Assembly: GCA_905178155.1 (NCBI GenBank)
Contig: CAJINV010000002.1
Location: forward strand, 5,451,709 to 5,515,708
DNA from: Amoebophrya sp. A120
Taxonomy: Eukaryota > Sar > Dinophyceae > Syndiniales > Amoebophryaceae
Direction of reading: 5' to 3'
DNA: 64,000 nt
Below the pieces are notes generated by a model, which saw only the letters and a list, made by a program, of their open reading frames with translations, was not told the origin of the DNA and ran no database searches. Within the stretch, counting starts at the first letter, position 1. Each line of letters opens with the position of its first letter. This document shows positions 1 through 10,164 of this stretch, piece after piece. The position numbers were made by a program, and so were the translations under genes.

Positions 1-115
1 TCTAGCAAGACAGACGCGATTTGTGGTCTCAAATCAGCAAGACAAAAACATACCTACTCAATATGGCGAGGGGGGATTTTTCTTCACAATAACTTTTCCG
101 GTGAACGACGCAATC

Positions 116-1273
116 ATGCTGGACGACGAGGACGATGTCGATGGCGACGGGAACACGCCGATGTATGTATTGGCTGCAAAAGCACTATCGTAAACTCGTA
201 CTGATTATCGCAGTCATTCCTGACAAATTTCAGCTCCAACCACAGATCATAAGGTCGTGAGCCAGCATTACAAATTCAAATTTTTCAACGTGAAAAGATT
301 TTTGGTGCAATTTGTTTTTGTTTGTACCATTTGATATACGATACTTTTGCAAAATGCATAGTATGGCGAAAATAACGATGACGTCGAAATGTTGATGGGG
401 GGCAACATGGACGACGAGATTCCGGACGACCAAGAGTTCCCCACGACCTCTGCGGGCGCTAACAGCACCTCGGGTGCAGCGGGTTCAACTCCTGGCTCCG
501 GCAGTTCTATCGAGCCGCACCCGGACCAAAAACTGATGACGGTCTCCAAGGTGAAACTGATCGGGGACCAGCTTGCCGTGCTGGAAAACAAGGCGGAGAT
601 TTCCCTGCCCAAAGACGTTCTCCTCCGGCCGGGCGATTTGGTCGCGTACAAGCGGTCCGACGAGTTTGATTTCCAGTCGACCAATGCCGCGAACAGCATT
701 GTCTGGGGCCTGCTTCCCTCCTCGCTGCAGAGCAAGTTTATCCGGAAGACGGGTGACAAAAACAGCGCGGACTTTGACGCCAACGGCAACCCGAACCTGA
801 ACTTCCTCTCGAAGCTCCAGTTTACCGACTTTCCCCACTGCGTCGCGCGCGTGTCCCGGTACGGAAGGGAGGGCAACGCGTTCTGCAAATCGGACCAGTT
901 GAAGGGTCCGGGCCGGCAGGAGATCTATGTATTCCGGGCTATGATCGAGAACGCGCTCCCCATTGGCACGCAGATCGCCTTCGATGTGCACGTCAGCAAG
1001 AAGAGCAACAAGGCGCAGGCGTCCGCCCCACTCTGGGTGCCGGTGGAAGCCTTGAGCGGCTTGGTGCAGGGCCGGAGCACCAGTCACACGGTGGGCGCGC
1101 TCCTGAACCAGACCGCGGGCCTGGGGTCGGCGGCGTTGAAACCCGGCGGAGGTGCGCTGAAAAAGCTGCCGGGGCAAAACCCGATGGCGTCCGAAAAGAC
1201 GACCGACGAGGTGCGCATGGAGGCCAAGCAGATCCTGGCCCCGTGGCACAACGACTTTGACTATGAAAAATAA
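116..1273 (+). CDS. Cold-shock-like repeat protein 1 (putative nucleic-acid binding)
   Basis: Two exons, 116-166 and 362-1273, giving about 320 residues. The 195-nt GT-AG intron between them is an introner and keeps the frame. Exon 1 encodes an acidic start (MLDDEDDVDG). The C-terminal half carries a cold-shock-like unit around 'ARVSRYGREGNAF' that ends in 'FDVHVS...QASAPLW'. The gene downstream repeats the same signature (VHVS, six to nine residues, then SAP-x-W), so the two are tandem paralogues. RNA or DNA binding is inferred from the resemblance to cold-shock/OB folds; the canonical RNP motifs are degenerate. The ATG at 116 is the first in frame with the acidic exon. The protein ends at TAA 1271-1273, 188 nt before the next ORF. 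A single gene spanning both is possible but I found no frame-consistent junction. Confidence 0.6.
163..365 (+). mobile_element. Introner in cold-shock-like gene 1 (TSD GTATG)
   Basis: The element runs 168-360 between exact 5-bp repeats GTATG (163-167 and 361-365). Its ends are related inverted repeats: 'GCAAAAGCACTATCGTA' near the left and 'TACGATACTTTTGC' near the right. The last G of the left repeat plus the element's first T makes a GT donor; the element's last A plus the first G of the right repeat makes an AG acceptor. The intron 167-361 is therefore GT-AG, 195 nt, in frame. Confidence 0.8.
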
Positions 1274-1461
1274 ACAGAACAAATGTAGCGTCCACGCCCT
1301 TGGTTTGATGTCATGCAAATGCAGCGACAGGCAGAAGCACACGGAGCTGTGGCTTGCTTCTGTGTTGACCACGCGGAGCTCGTAGTCAGCTTCAAGCGAC
1401 TTGTCTCTTCAAACAAGATGCACAAGAACTGCGTTCATCTCACTTTATTCCGCTAGTAAAA

Positions 1462-3318
1462 ATGGGTTTTGCGAACAACTGTTTCTCCGTCTTTGCGAAC
1501 ACAAGTTTCTACTTTCGAGGGTGCGATGGAGGCTCCTGCATGATCTTTGCATTGCATAATGACCCCAATACCTGGATGGTTGGGCAGATTGGCGAACTGA
1601 CGCCGGACGGCGACCACACGGTGATATACCCGGTCAAGTTGGACCATCACGTCGAAGAGCCCAAATACCAGATGGTGTACGCCGAGAACCGAATCCTGAA
1701 CAAGTACGGGCTGAAGGCCAACGAGCTGGGGCTCGGCCAGTCGCTGAGCGCCACGCGGGGCAAGATGATCGCGTTCCAGATCGGATTCAACGAGGATGGG
1801 CACCCGTTATGCAATTAGTAAAAATTTATTTTCCGTACAGACCTCCATTACTTGAAACTCAAAGTCACAAATTTTTCCAACTTCGACCATGTTGCACAAG
1901 ATACCACTTGTGGTAAAAATACCGAATAGGATTAGCGGAAAATTTTGTCATGGAGATGAATCTTCAGCATTTCTTGAAGTGTAAGTATGCCGCTTTGTTG
2001 ATGTACGGGAAGTTTTTATTCGTGTCCATACACGTTAGTCGCGGACGACATTCCGGACAGCTCGGTGTGGGAACTGACGGAGTCGTTTCACAAAAACCAG
2101 CGGGCCTTCTTCGGCGAGCAGTGCCACATTGGGAAGATCATCAACCTGTCCCCCGCCGGGAACGGGTTCGTGGAGTGCGAACCGATGAAGAACGAGCACA
2201 AGCAGGACTGCTTCATTCACTCCCGCATCATGGCGGCCTGCCAGTTGCAGGTCGAGGACGTGGTCATGTTCAAAGTGCACGTCTCCAAGACTGGCACCCC
2301 CCAGGTGTCCGCCCCCTGCTGGCGGCTCTGCAACGAGGGGCAGGTGGAAATGCGGAAGAAGTTTGGCACGAACAACAGGCCGGGCAACGTCTCGTCCGCG
2401 AACGCCGCGCGTGGAGGCGGCCACCCATCTACAACTTCCGGGCATCAACAGCTGTCGACGAACAATAATTATTCTTCCCGTGGTCCTCGCGGAGATGTGA
2501 TCGGGCCGCCGCCGGGGCGCGGAGGTGGTGGTGTGCGGGAACAGAAGACGCATCGGGCGGCCGGGTATGATATTAGTGGAGACCACAACCATAAGTATTC
2601 CTCGCCTTCCATCAGTCAGAAAGTATTGTCCGGGCTGTTGGACAGCCAGAAAGCTAACCCGGCGAAGAAAACTAACAGCAGTTTCAACAGCATGATCCCG
2701 ACCGGCCAGATGGTACACGGGAACGTGGACATGGAGCACTTCGACGAGCACTGGAATTCGACCTTCAAGCTGCAGGGCGTGGTGTCCGCGGTGGACGGGC
2801 AGTGGCTGGGTTTCGAAGACTGCCCGTTCGAGGGCGTGTTTACGAACGTGAACCGGGGCGGCAACGGGTTCATCAAGCTCGACTTCAACCGCTCCAACGA
2901 CCGAACCGGGTTGCTGGAGAAGCTGCAAAACAGTGACGACCGCGACGTCTACGTGCACGCGTCCGTCGTGCAGCGCTGCCAGTTGATCATTGGGGACCGG
3001 TGCCGCTTCAAGGTGCACGTGTCCGAGAGAACCGGGGTGGCGCAGTGCAGCGCGCCCGTGTGGGTGGCGCCGGATAAGAGCGGAATGAAGACCAGCGGGG
3101 GCGGGGGCCGCGATCGGGGTGGAGGTGGTGGCTTTACGCACCGAGTGGCCGATATGAATGACAGATCTAGGGGTACAACGACCAAGGGCGACGGGAAGAA
3201 GGGCGGCAAGGGTGGAAAAAAAGGTGGTTCATCTGGGAAGCAGGGCGGGGAACGCGACAGCTACCGGCGTGGTCCCTCACACGACGACAACCGCACGCAG
3301 CGCAGTCGGCCGTACTAG
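1462..3318 (+). CDS. Cold-shock-like repeat protein 2 with Gly/Lys-rich tail
   Basis: Modelled as 1462-1807 joined to 2036-3318, about 542 residues. At least three units resemble gene 1: one in exon 1 ending 'KMIAFQIGFNEDGHPL', one around 'GKIINLSPAGNGFVECEP...FKVHVSKTGTPQVSAPCW', and one around 'GVFTNVNRGGNGFIKLDF...FKVHVSERTGVAQCSAPVW'. The tail (from about 3100) is rich in GGG, RGG-like and KGGK runs, as in many RNA-binding proteins. The intron is an introner whose removal restores 'GHPLVADDIPDSSVWEL'. The ATG at 1462 is the only in-frame ATG, but the first 30 residues look unlike the rest, so an upstream exon may be missing. RNA binding is inferred from family resemblance only. Confidence 0.6.
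1803..2035 (+). mobile_element. Introner in cold-shock-like gene 2 (TSD CCCGT/CACGT)
   Basis: The element 1808-2030 starts TATGCAATTAG and ends GTGTCCATA. Its ends pair imperfectly (left 'AAAATTTATTTTCCGTAC', right 'GTACGGGAAGTTTTTATT'). It is flanked by CCCGT (1803-1807) and CACGT (2031-2035), a 4/5 match. Removing 228 nt (a multiple of 3) keeps the frame. No GT-AG boundary fits this cut. Confidence 0.65.
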
Positions 3319-4534
3319 ATGAAGAGAGCGGGAACAAGATAGAACGACATGCAGTTTGTAGATTCGCAGTGAAATAAGTGAAAAGCGAACTACCGGGAGC
3401 ACGAGGAAAAATGATATGAGTGAAAACACAGCAGCACCAGCACGACGAATGATCAAGATTATCATAGGAAATACACTTGATGGGGCCGAACAATGAACCG
3501 TTTTCAACCCTCTACTTTTCATCGACATGTAGTTTCGCGCTAGGAGTACAACTTCTAGTTCGTTCACAACCCCGGATGGATGAACCGATGGATGAACAAA
3601 AAGCAACACATGATCAATAAGCGAGCTTTTGCCTCCAGACGAGCTCTCGGAGGGCACCACATCTTGGTTTATTTTGGTTCTTCTCCATGTGGTTTTGACA
3701 TTCACTTCCCACCCCTGTACAAGAATATTTAAGTACCTGTGCGTATCACTACGTAAATGATATTTTTGAAAAAAACACTCTGGTGAGCTGCACCTGCGTC
3801 AGGCATCAGATTCCGTTGTTGGGACGATGAAGCTGAGAAGTCTCTTGTTCACCGTCGCTCCTTCGCTGCATCCCTCTAAAGCTACGAGGCGTGATAGTAC
3901 ATCACGTAGATCGCTTGAGCTCTCTTGAAAAGAAAGATCAAGATCATCTGTATGGGCTTTTGATCTTGGTGCAGTTGTGCGATTTGTGTCTCGCCACAGT
4001 TTTCACGCAACAACAAGTGCAGGAGATCTGCAATTCTTCTTCTTGATTGAACGAAGGCAGAGTCGAAAGTCGAGGCATTTCTTGTGGGATGCGGACGAGA
4101 AACAAGATCATGCTCACGAGGCTCGATCCAATGTAAACCTGTATTTGTGAATGAGAAAAGATTAAGATGTGGTGGCCGCATCGATTGCATGTTGTTGTTG
4201 GATTAACATAAACCATAACTATCACTATTGGGCGGTACGTCTCATTTTAGTTCCTCTTCTTATTTCACAACGTTACGGCGCGCTCTATACGACTCTACTT
4301 ATTTGTCAGGGTCGTGGCTCCGCTCAGCACACACTTTTTTTCTGCTACTTTTGCCGCTCCCGATTTTTATTTGTTGTTTCTGTTTGCCATAAAGAAACTG
4401 TGACTGACTACATTTCGCCTGTCGGCATCGTGTAAACATAGGGCAGCTAGCATTTTCCGTATACTTCGCCTCTTCGCAATTTCAATTTCATCAATCTGCC
4501 TCTCCATCTTGTATTCTGTTTGCTTGCCGATAAA
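3319..4534. other. Intergenic, no gene seen
   Basis: AT-richer non-coding sequence between the cold-shock-like pair and the next gene. Short ORFs on both strands show no recognisable protein and have stop-rich flanks. I see no RNA gene. Confidence 0.5.
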
Positions 4535-6965
4535 ATGACCACCGCGAATGCAAGCAGTATGAGGAGCTCCTCCGACGCGGCGGAAGCAACTACCGCTCGC
4601 ACTTCTCACACCGGACCCGGAGGTCGCACCTTGTCTACAACTTGCGGCCGCAAACTGAAGAAATCGCTCTCGACCCCCATTAAGGTGACGACGTCAACGG
4701 CGATTGCCCTCCTTCTCCTCGATTCTGCGCTAGTACAGCAGCAGTGGTGCTGCGCGCTCGGCAAGAAAATCCAACTCAGCTCGGGCCACCAGGCGGGCGT
4801 GCACTTTCTTGCCACGCTGAGGAGCAGTGGCAGTACCGGGACGGAGGTGGATCAAGGTCAAGAACTGCGGCCTACTAGTAGTACTGAGACGGAGGTGGAC
4901 GAGGAGCATCAAGACGACGGCGCTTGTAGTTATCCCAACACAGTAGACGCAGCGCAACAGACCGCATTCACCCGACAACTCCTGGATCTAAACCATGAGG
5001 AGGATCTTCTAGACCAAGATAAAGTCAAAGACTCCTGGATGGTTGCCTACCATCCAGCAGGGATTTTTGCGGATCAGTTGTACGACCATTGCGACTTAGA
5101 TGACATGATGTCAACATGCAGGTCTGACACCGGACGTACCGAAGACCACGAGGATAGTGAGGTGTCTGCTTTTGCTCTCCACAAGTTCTATACTGACCAG
5201 AAAGAGAACTCGGGGAATATCAGAAGTTCTCCGTTCCTCTCAAGCGCCGCACAATCCACGGCGGAATCACTTCTAGAAGCGCGGGAGCCCTCTTCCCCCA
5301 CCTCTGGCACCAGCACCGTGCCCAGCAGCGCTAGTTCGTCCGATGCCGGTGAAGATGAAGAAAGTGGGGAGCATGAAGAAGATCCTTTTGTTTGGCACGA
5401 CGGCTGCAACAGGGACCACGATAGCCAGCGGCCCATACAACAAATTCAACATTTTCTTTCCATACCCTTTACCAGAACCCAGAGCGCCGGCGGAGCCTCG
5501 TCCTCGAGTTGTTCTTCGACGGCCTCTACTGGCGGGGCTGGACAGCTGCAGCCACCTCGTTCTCGTAAATCTGTGACTTCTGCACCAGCAGGTGGAGCTG
5601 CACGACGAGAGCCAGCGCAACAAGCAGCCGCGACAAAAAACGAAGATGCTGATGCTCCACCCACGAGCTGTACTAACACGACCACGATGAACACCTCCGA
5701 CATCAAGCCTCCGCGTGTCATTCGCTTTTCACCCCAGGTGGAAGAGACCGAAGCGCAGAAAAAACAGGCGAAACTCGACTACTTGCACGACATCACCGAG
5801 TTGCGGACGCAACTAACCAAGTCCCTGGACGATCTGAATAAGCGAGAGACTAAGCAGAAAGTGGAGCAAGATCGGGAAATCGACGAGGAGATTGCGAAGG
5901 AATTCTTCCTGTTGAACCTCAACGAAGTGAAAAACCCTCTACAGCACGAAGTTGTCGACAAGAAGCGGCTGCTGAAAGCCTTCCTCGGGGACACGGAAGA
6001 CTGGCCCTGGGAGCAGCGGTTCCACGAGTTATGAGGGTGCACAACTCCCCCTCCCCCTCATTTGTATAGCATGAACGGCAATACAAGCATCAGCAAAAGT
6101 GCCGGCTTTGCATGACAAACCTGCACTGGAGTGTAGTGCTATTTGGTCTACAACCAGAACTTGTCATGCAAACGGTGCCACGAGGCGAAGGGCAGATTGG
6201 GTATTTTGCATGACAAATGAGGGGGAGGGGAAGTTGTGCACTGTCATACAAGTTCCAGGCCTGCCAGAAGCGTAGCAAGGGGGACTCCGCCGTGCCGCAC
6301 GACGGGAATGTGTTGAACTTGTCGTGGGGAAAGGGCAAAGGGAAGGGCAAGGGAAAGAAATTTTTGGCGCAGACGGAGGAGGAGCTGTTTGTATCCTGGT
6401 GTGCAAAAGTACTTTATTGTTCGCGCCGGTTTTTAATACATGCCAGTCCCAGTCTTGCATGAATAAAGATCTACTTTTTTTTGTCAGTCTGCATGACAAA
6501 TTCGATTCTCCTTTTGGAAAAAATTGTCATGCGGGGGAGGTTTAATATAGTTTATACTAGTTGTAGCAGGTAAAATAAAGCTACTTTTGCAATGCATAGA
6601 TTGCAAACATGGACGACTACACGGTGGTCGAAGATCGGAAGCAGTTTCTCCTGCACATGCGCCCGAGTGAGGACGGGGATAGGAAAACTACTGGAAGTAA
6701 CGGAAAGAACAAGATGAACACCGAAGAACAAGCAGGTCAACATGGAGGAAATTCTAATCACGGCAAAAGAACATCAAGCCCCTTCGAGCTCGGCCGCGGG
6801 TTTCTCCAATCCAGCCGCGAATTCTTCAGAGAAAAGTGCAACTTTCTGTCGGTTCTTCTACCGAAAAAAGAAGGGACGAATCAGCACCAGAATCTTTATC
6901 TCAAGGGCGTTGGACGAGCAACCGGAAGCTGCAAGAAGGCCCAGGGACCGGACCCGTATTTGTAG
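4535..6965 (+). CDS. Hypothetical low-complexity protein, three exons
   Basis: Exons about 4535-6029, 6254-6390 and 6600-6965 join in frame to about 665 residues. The ATG at 4535 follows a purine-rich stretch. Near residues 48-62 there is a hydrophobic run ('TSTAIALLLLDSALV') that could be a signal anchor. A long Ser/Thr/Glu-rich low-complexity region follows. A charged, probably helical region around 'EIDEEIAKEFFLLNLNEV' ends exon 1. Exon 2 carries a GKGKGKGKGKK run. I recognise no family. The coding case rests on a long open frame, exon-like base composition and two introners whose removal restores the frame, giving 'RFHEFQACQK' and 'EEELFIANMDDY'. The middle exon is only about 137 nt. Confidence 0.6.
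6025..6253 (+). mobile_element. Introner with G-rich/C-rich inverted ends (TSD CGAGT/CAAGT)
   Basis: The element 6030-6248 begins TATGAGGGTGCAC and ends GTGCACTGTCATA. Behind the tips a long inverted repeat pairs 'CAACTCCCCCTCCCCCTCAT' with 'ATGAGGGGGAGGGG...GTTG'. Flanks CGAGT (6025-6029) and CAAGT (6249-6253) match 4/5. Removing 224 nt restores the frame. This family is distinct in sequence from the others here. Its boundary dinucleotides at the tips are TT and AC, not GT and AG. Confidence 0.75.
6387..6603 (+). mobile_element. Introner, TATCCTG-type (TSD GTTTG/GATTG)
   Basis: The element 6392-6598 starts TATCCTGGTGTGCAAAAGTA and ends CTACTTTTGCAATGCATA. Flanks are GTTTG and GATTG. G+T at the left and A+G at the right make GT-AG (6391-6599, 209 nt), and the frame is restored to 'EEELFIANMDDY'. 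Confidence 0.8.
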
Positions 6966-8610
6966 ACGCAACAAGTAGATCAACACTGTAAATGCATATC
7001 AAGATGAACTTTCCCATTGATAGAAGTACTCATACATACACATGCGACTTCTGTTGAAACACGACGGTCCGTCGGGCATGCATCTTCTAGAACTACATGA
7101 TAAATCAACGGCAACTTCTTCTCTTGTTCGATAAGGCGTTTATTGCCGACTGTAGCAGATTTCGTCGAAGTGTGTAAGATAGGAAAAAGAAAATCAATTG
7201 GTTATCATCATCATGCGTTCGCTGTATGGTACTCATAAACTAACTTGTGATTGACACTGAGTCGATACGACCGTCATTGAACTTAACTGTGATACATTTT
7301 CCGAGAAAAATACCACGTAAAACGAAAAGAAACTCTTCGCAAAAGAGATCATGAAAAGACTAGGCATTCGAAATTATCACTCGCTCCTGCAAACACCAAT
7401 TCTTTCAGATGAAACTAGAACTGTGTATTACTATTATCGGAGAACTGAAGAAGACGGCAATAAGTACTTCTGTTGATGGCCACAACGCGCCGCCCTCTCA
7501 GCCACGCCCACGCGTCCATCAAGAAATCATACGACCACAGACAGAAAATGATCTCGAATAAATCAAAAGATTGATTATACTAGCGATGTTGAAATATTAA
7601 AGCTGAAGCTAAACAAATTGCGCGTTTTTACCGGAGGTCTCTCCCTCATCTCGTCGAGCGTCTGACTTCATGATGAAACACTGCTCTAGTACCACCCTGC
7701 TGCAAAAACGAAATTGAACAAGATGTCACGAAAATGCAAAGATATCGATCGTGTGGATGAAATGATATGCGCATGTCAACGTATGGACAGAGCTAGAAAC
7801 AGATCGGAAATGATATTGAAGAGAGTGCAATACATTTGTTCCCGATACAACCCTGGCTCAACGTTATGATCCGCGCAAAAATCGTCCCCGCATCGCTACA
7901 GGCTTGCACTTTCGTTGTCGGATTTCAAATCGTAGGACTTTTTCAGTTTTTTCCCATAGACGATCTGCGTAAGTTTCATCTCTGTGGAGTGGAGCTGATT
8001 TATAGTTCTACTTATCTCGGGAAGCGGAGGCGCAGTTGCGTCTTCCACGTAAAAAACACAGAAGCTAAAAAATGCAAATCGAAAAAAAAAATATTTTTCT
8101 CAACGGGAAATCAATCGAAAGTCCGGAGTTCAAGTAAGGCTAACTTGGTACTAGTAGAAGCCCGATAGGAGAACTAATAGCCGTATCCAAAAATCGAGCT
8201 TTGCCAAATTTTCACTTCGTCTGTTTATGATTTCGAAAAAAAAAACCTACAGCGACCTGATCTGTTTCGGCGAACTAGAGTGTACTAGACTTTCTCGTTC
8301 TCCATCCTCGTAGCACGAAGTCCCGTGAAAAGATTTCTACCCCCACCGTGTCACATCGATCAGACAAAGTTCCTTGCAGTTAGAAACAGTTTTACCTGTT
8401 GCAGCACCACGATTTCTCCTCTACAAAGGAATACGATTTTTTTCGGCGACTCGGCATAGTACCCGTGGTTCGAAGCGACCAGGACCACGACGTATCTCTT
8501 AGAAACCAACGCTGTAATAGCATCCGCGATTTTTAGTTGTACTAGACCACTTTTGTTCTTCTTCCGGGGGTTCTGTTTTGAAAAGAAACCCTCATAGGCA
8601 AAGAAAAAAA
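6966..8610. other. Intergenic, no gene seen
   Basis: About 1.6 kb of AT-rich sequence. One 110-codon ORF (7836-8168, +) is rich in Lys/Ser/Phe from A/T runs, has no recognisable domain and no introner or exon-like composition, so I do not call it. Confidence 0.5.
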
Positions 8611-10164
8611 ATGGGGGGCATGGGCGACTTTATTGTGGACGACGAGGTGGAGGATGTTGGTAAAGACAAACCGAGGGACACCAAGGCTTACAACGCAGAA
8701 GGTCCGGCGAAAAATTGGAGGGCCTGCAACAAGTGTCGACTTTTACTGACGATGGAGCAGTTCATGCGATTGGGCTGCCCAAACTGCCCAGAACTGCTTT
8801 TCACCGAAGAGGAAGCAGAGTACACCAAAGAGAAAACCACCGACGAGTATTGATAATTCTGCAGATATTTATTTTCCACCGCATTTTTCCCATCAGGGAT
8901 TCCAGGTGATGAACATGTGTAACTGAACTACATGATGTGTACTCCAGCACCTGTCCTTTTACTATATGTGTCATCGTTCCCAACATGAAATAAAATTAGT
9001 TCCCAACATCGTTCCCAATTATGTGTCATCGTTCCCAACATGAGGGGAGGCTTAGATCTGCGAGACGCTCAGCGAAGTTTTAAGCACTACTGAAAAAGAC
9101 TGAGTCTAGAGATCGGGTAAGGTTAAATGTTTACCCTGCAGTTCCTGTAATAGCATCGACCAAAAAGTATAAATAAGCCAGTTCAACAACCACAGTGCCT
9201 GTCCTTTTTTCACTTTTTCTTATCGCTTTTGTCTAGTTACACTAATTTTCTACCGCCGCTTTCGAGCGAGCATTCATGAACACTCTTTCGAGTGCTTCTT
9301 GAAATACTACTTGACTTGACTTGAACACTTCCAGGTGGTCCGGCATGCTCTCGCACCTGAACCAGGGCGGATGGTTGAAGCGGGCCGTGCAGATTCCCGC
9401 CTTTTACGCCTACGGGAACTACGCAATACAGATTACCCCAAAGGAGGACTTCAGTGCGTCGAAGAAGCAATTTGGAAAGCCAAAGCAGTACGAGCTCCCC
9501 ACGGACATCGAGCGGGAGCAGAGAATAAGAAACACGAACCCCAAGCCCTCGCCGGTCGCGCAGCCGCTCCAATATCCGGGGGCCGCATCCGCCAGTGGAG
9601 CAGGAAAAATCTCCGCCGCAAGAGTCGCAGTAGACGTGCAGCATATGAATTGCAAAAATGTCTTGGTCTGGCAGGTTGGAACTTGTGATGCTTCCTTTGG
9701 ACTCTCAAAAAAATTGTATTGCATGAACAGCAAGAGGAGTCTAGTTTGTGCTACGCGGGGAGGGCATTTGTCATGCGGAGTAGGCATCAGGAAGCCCTCT
9801 AAAAATCTGTGATGCTAGGTCGTGCATTACAGATATCCTGGATCATGCAAAAGATGCATAACAAACCCGGCAACATTCCAGAGCCAGACACTTTTGCATT
9901 TGATACAGCAGCAGCAGCAGGGGGACGAGGAGGAAGATGACCTCATGGAAGAAAGTATCACAGGAAAAAGCGTTAACGTTAACGGAATTTGTAATGCAGT
10001 AATGCATCGCAAAACGTGCCCAGATTTGTCATGCATAGCATGCATGCTAGGCACAATTTGTCATGCATACTTGCAATCCAGGAAAACCGTTAACGTTAAC
10101 ACTTTTTTGTTTGATAGAAAGCGGTGCGAATCGGAGCACCGGGGGAGTCTTCGACTTGTACTAG
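8611..10164 (+). CDS. SPT4: SPT4 transcription elongation factor (DSIF small subunit)
   Basis: SPT4 binds SPT5 to form DSIF, which controls RNA polymerase II elongation in the nucleus. Residues 36-59 form the SPT4 zinc ribbon (WRACNKC...GCPNC, with C39, C42, C56 and C59). Exon 2 continues with the SPT4 core 'WSGMLSHLNQGGWLKRAV', then 'AYGNYAIQI', equivalent to the FDG...SWV...PGVYAVSV region of known SPT4. Exons: 8611-8846, 9335-about 9643, about 9911-9954 and 10118-10164, about 211 residues against roughly 117 in human. The extra length is a C-terminal acidic and Gln-rich tail ending 'GGVFDLY'. Intron 1 (488 nt) is an ordinary GT-AG intron that rebuilds 'TTDEWSGML'. Introns 2 and 3 are introners of different families. 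ATG 8611 sits directly after an A-run and precedes the acidic leader. Confidence 0.92.
8990..9042. repeat. Short direct repeats inside SPT4 intron 1
   Basis: 'GTTCCCAACAT' occurs three or more times, twice preceded by 'TGTCATC', within 8966-9042. It is a local duplication in an otherwise plain GT-AG intron (8847-9334) and has no inverted ends. Confidence 0.6.
9639..9910 (+). mobile_element. Introner family 1 copy in SPT4 (TSD CAGCA)
   Basis: The element 9644-9905 starts TATGAATTGCAAAAATGTCT and ends AGACACTTTTGCATTTGATA. It lies between exact CAGCA repeats (9639-9643, 9906-9910). Removing 267 nt (89 codons) joins the two frames. The internal sequence matches the copy in UTP20 intron 4 in the same orientation. 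Tip dinucleotides would be AT and AC. Confidence 0.85.
9951..10121 (+). mobile_element. Introner with GTTAACGTTAAC inverted ends in SPT4 (TSD GAAAG)
   Basis: The element 9956-10116 starts TATCACAGGAAAAAGCG and ends TTTTTTGTTTGATA, between exact GAAAG repeats. Just inside both tips lies GTTAACGTTAAC, itself palindromic. The tips give GT-AG (9955-10117, 163 nt) in frame. Confidence 0.85.

Noticed and set aside
485-1372. Long minus-strand ORF (295 codons) and a similar one at 2035-3141
   Set aside because: They overlap the cold-shock-like genes exactly, have Arg/His-rich antisense composition and no domain; they mirror GC-biased third positions of the + strand genes.
1980-1990. GTAAGT at about 1981 as a canonical donor
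   Set aside because: It lies inside the introner 1808-2030 and using it would break the frame of the flanking cold-shock-like units.
7836-8168. 110-codon ORF upstream of SPT4
   Set aside because: AT-rich composition, Lys/Ser/Phe bias, no domain, and unlike the exon composition of neighbouring genes.
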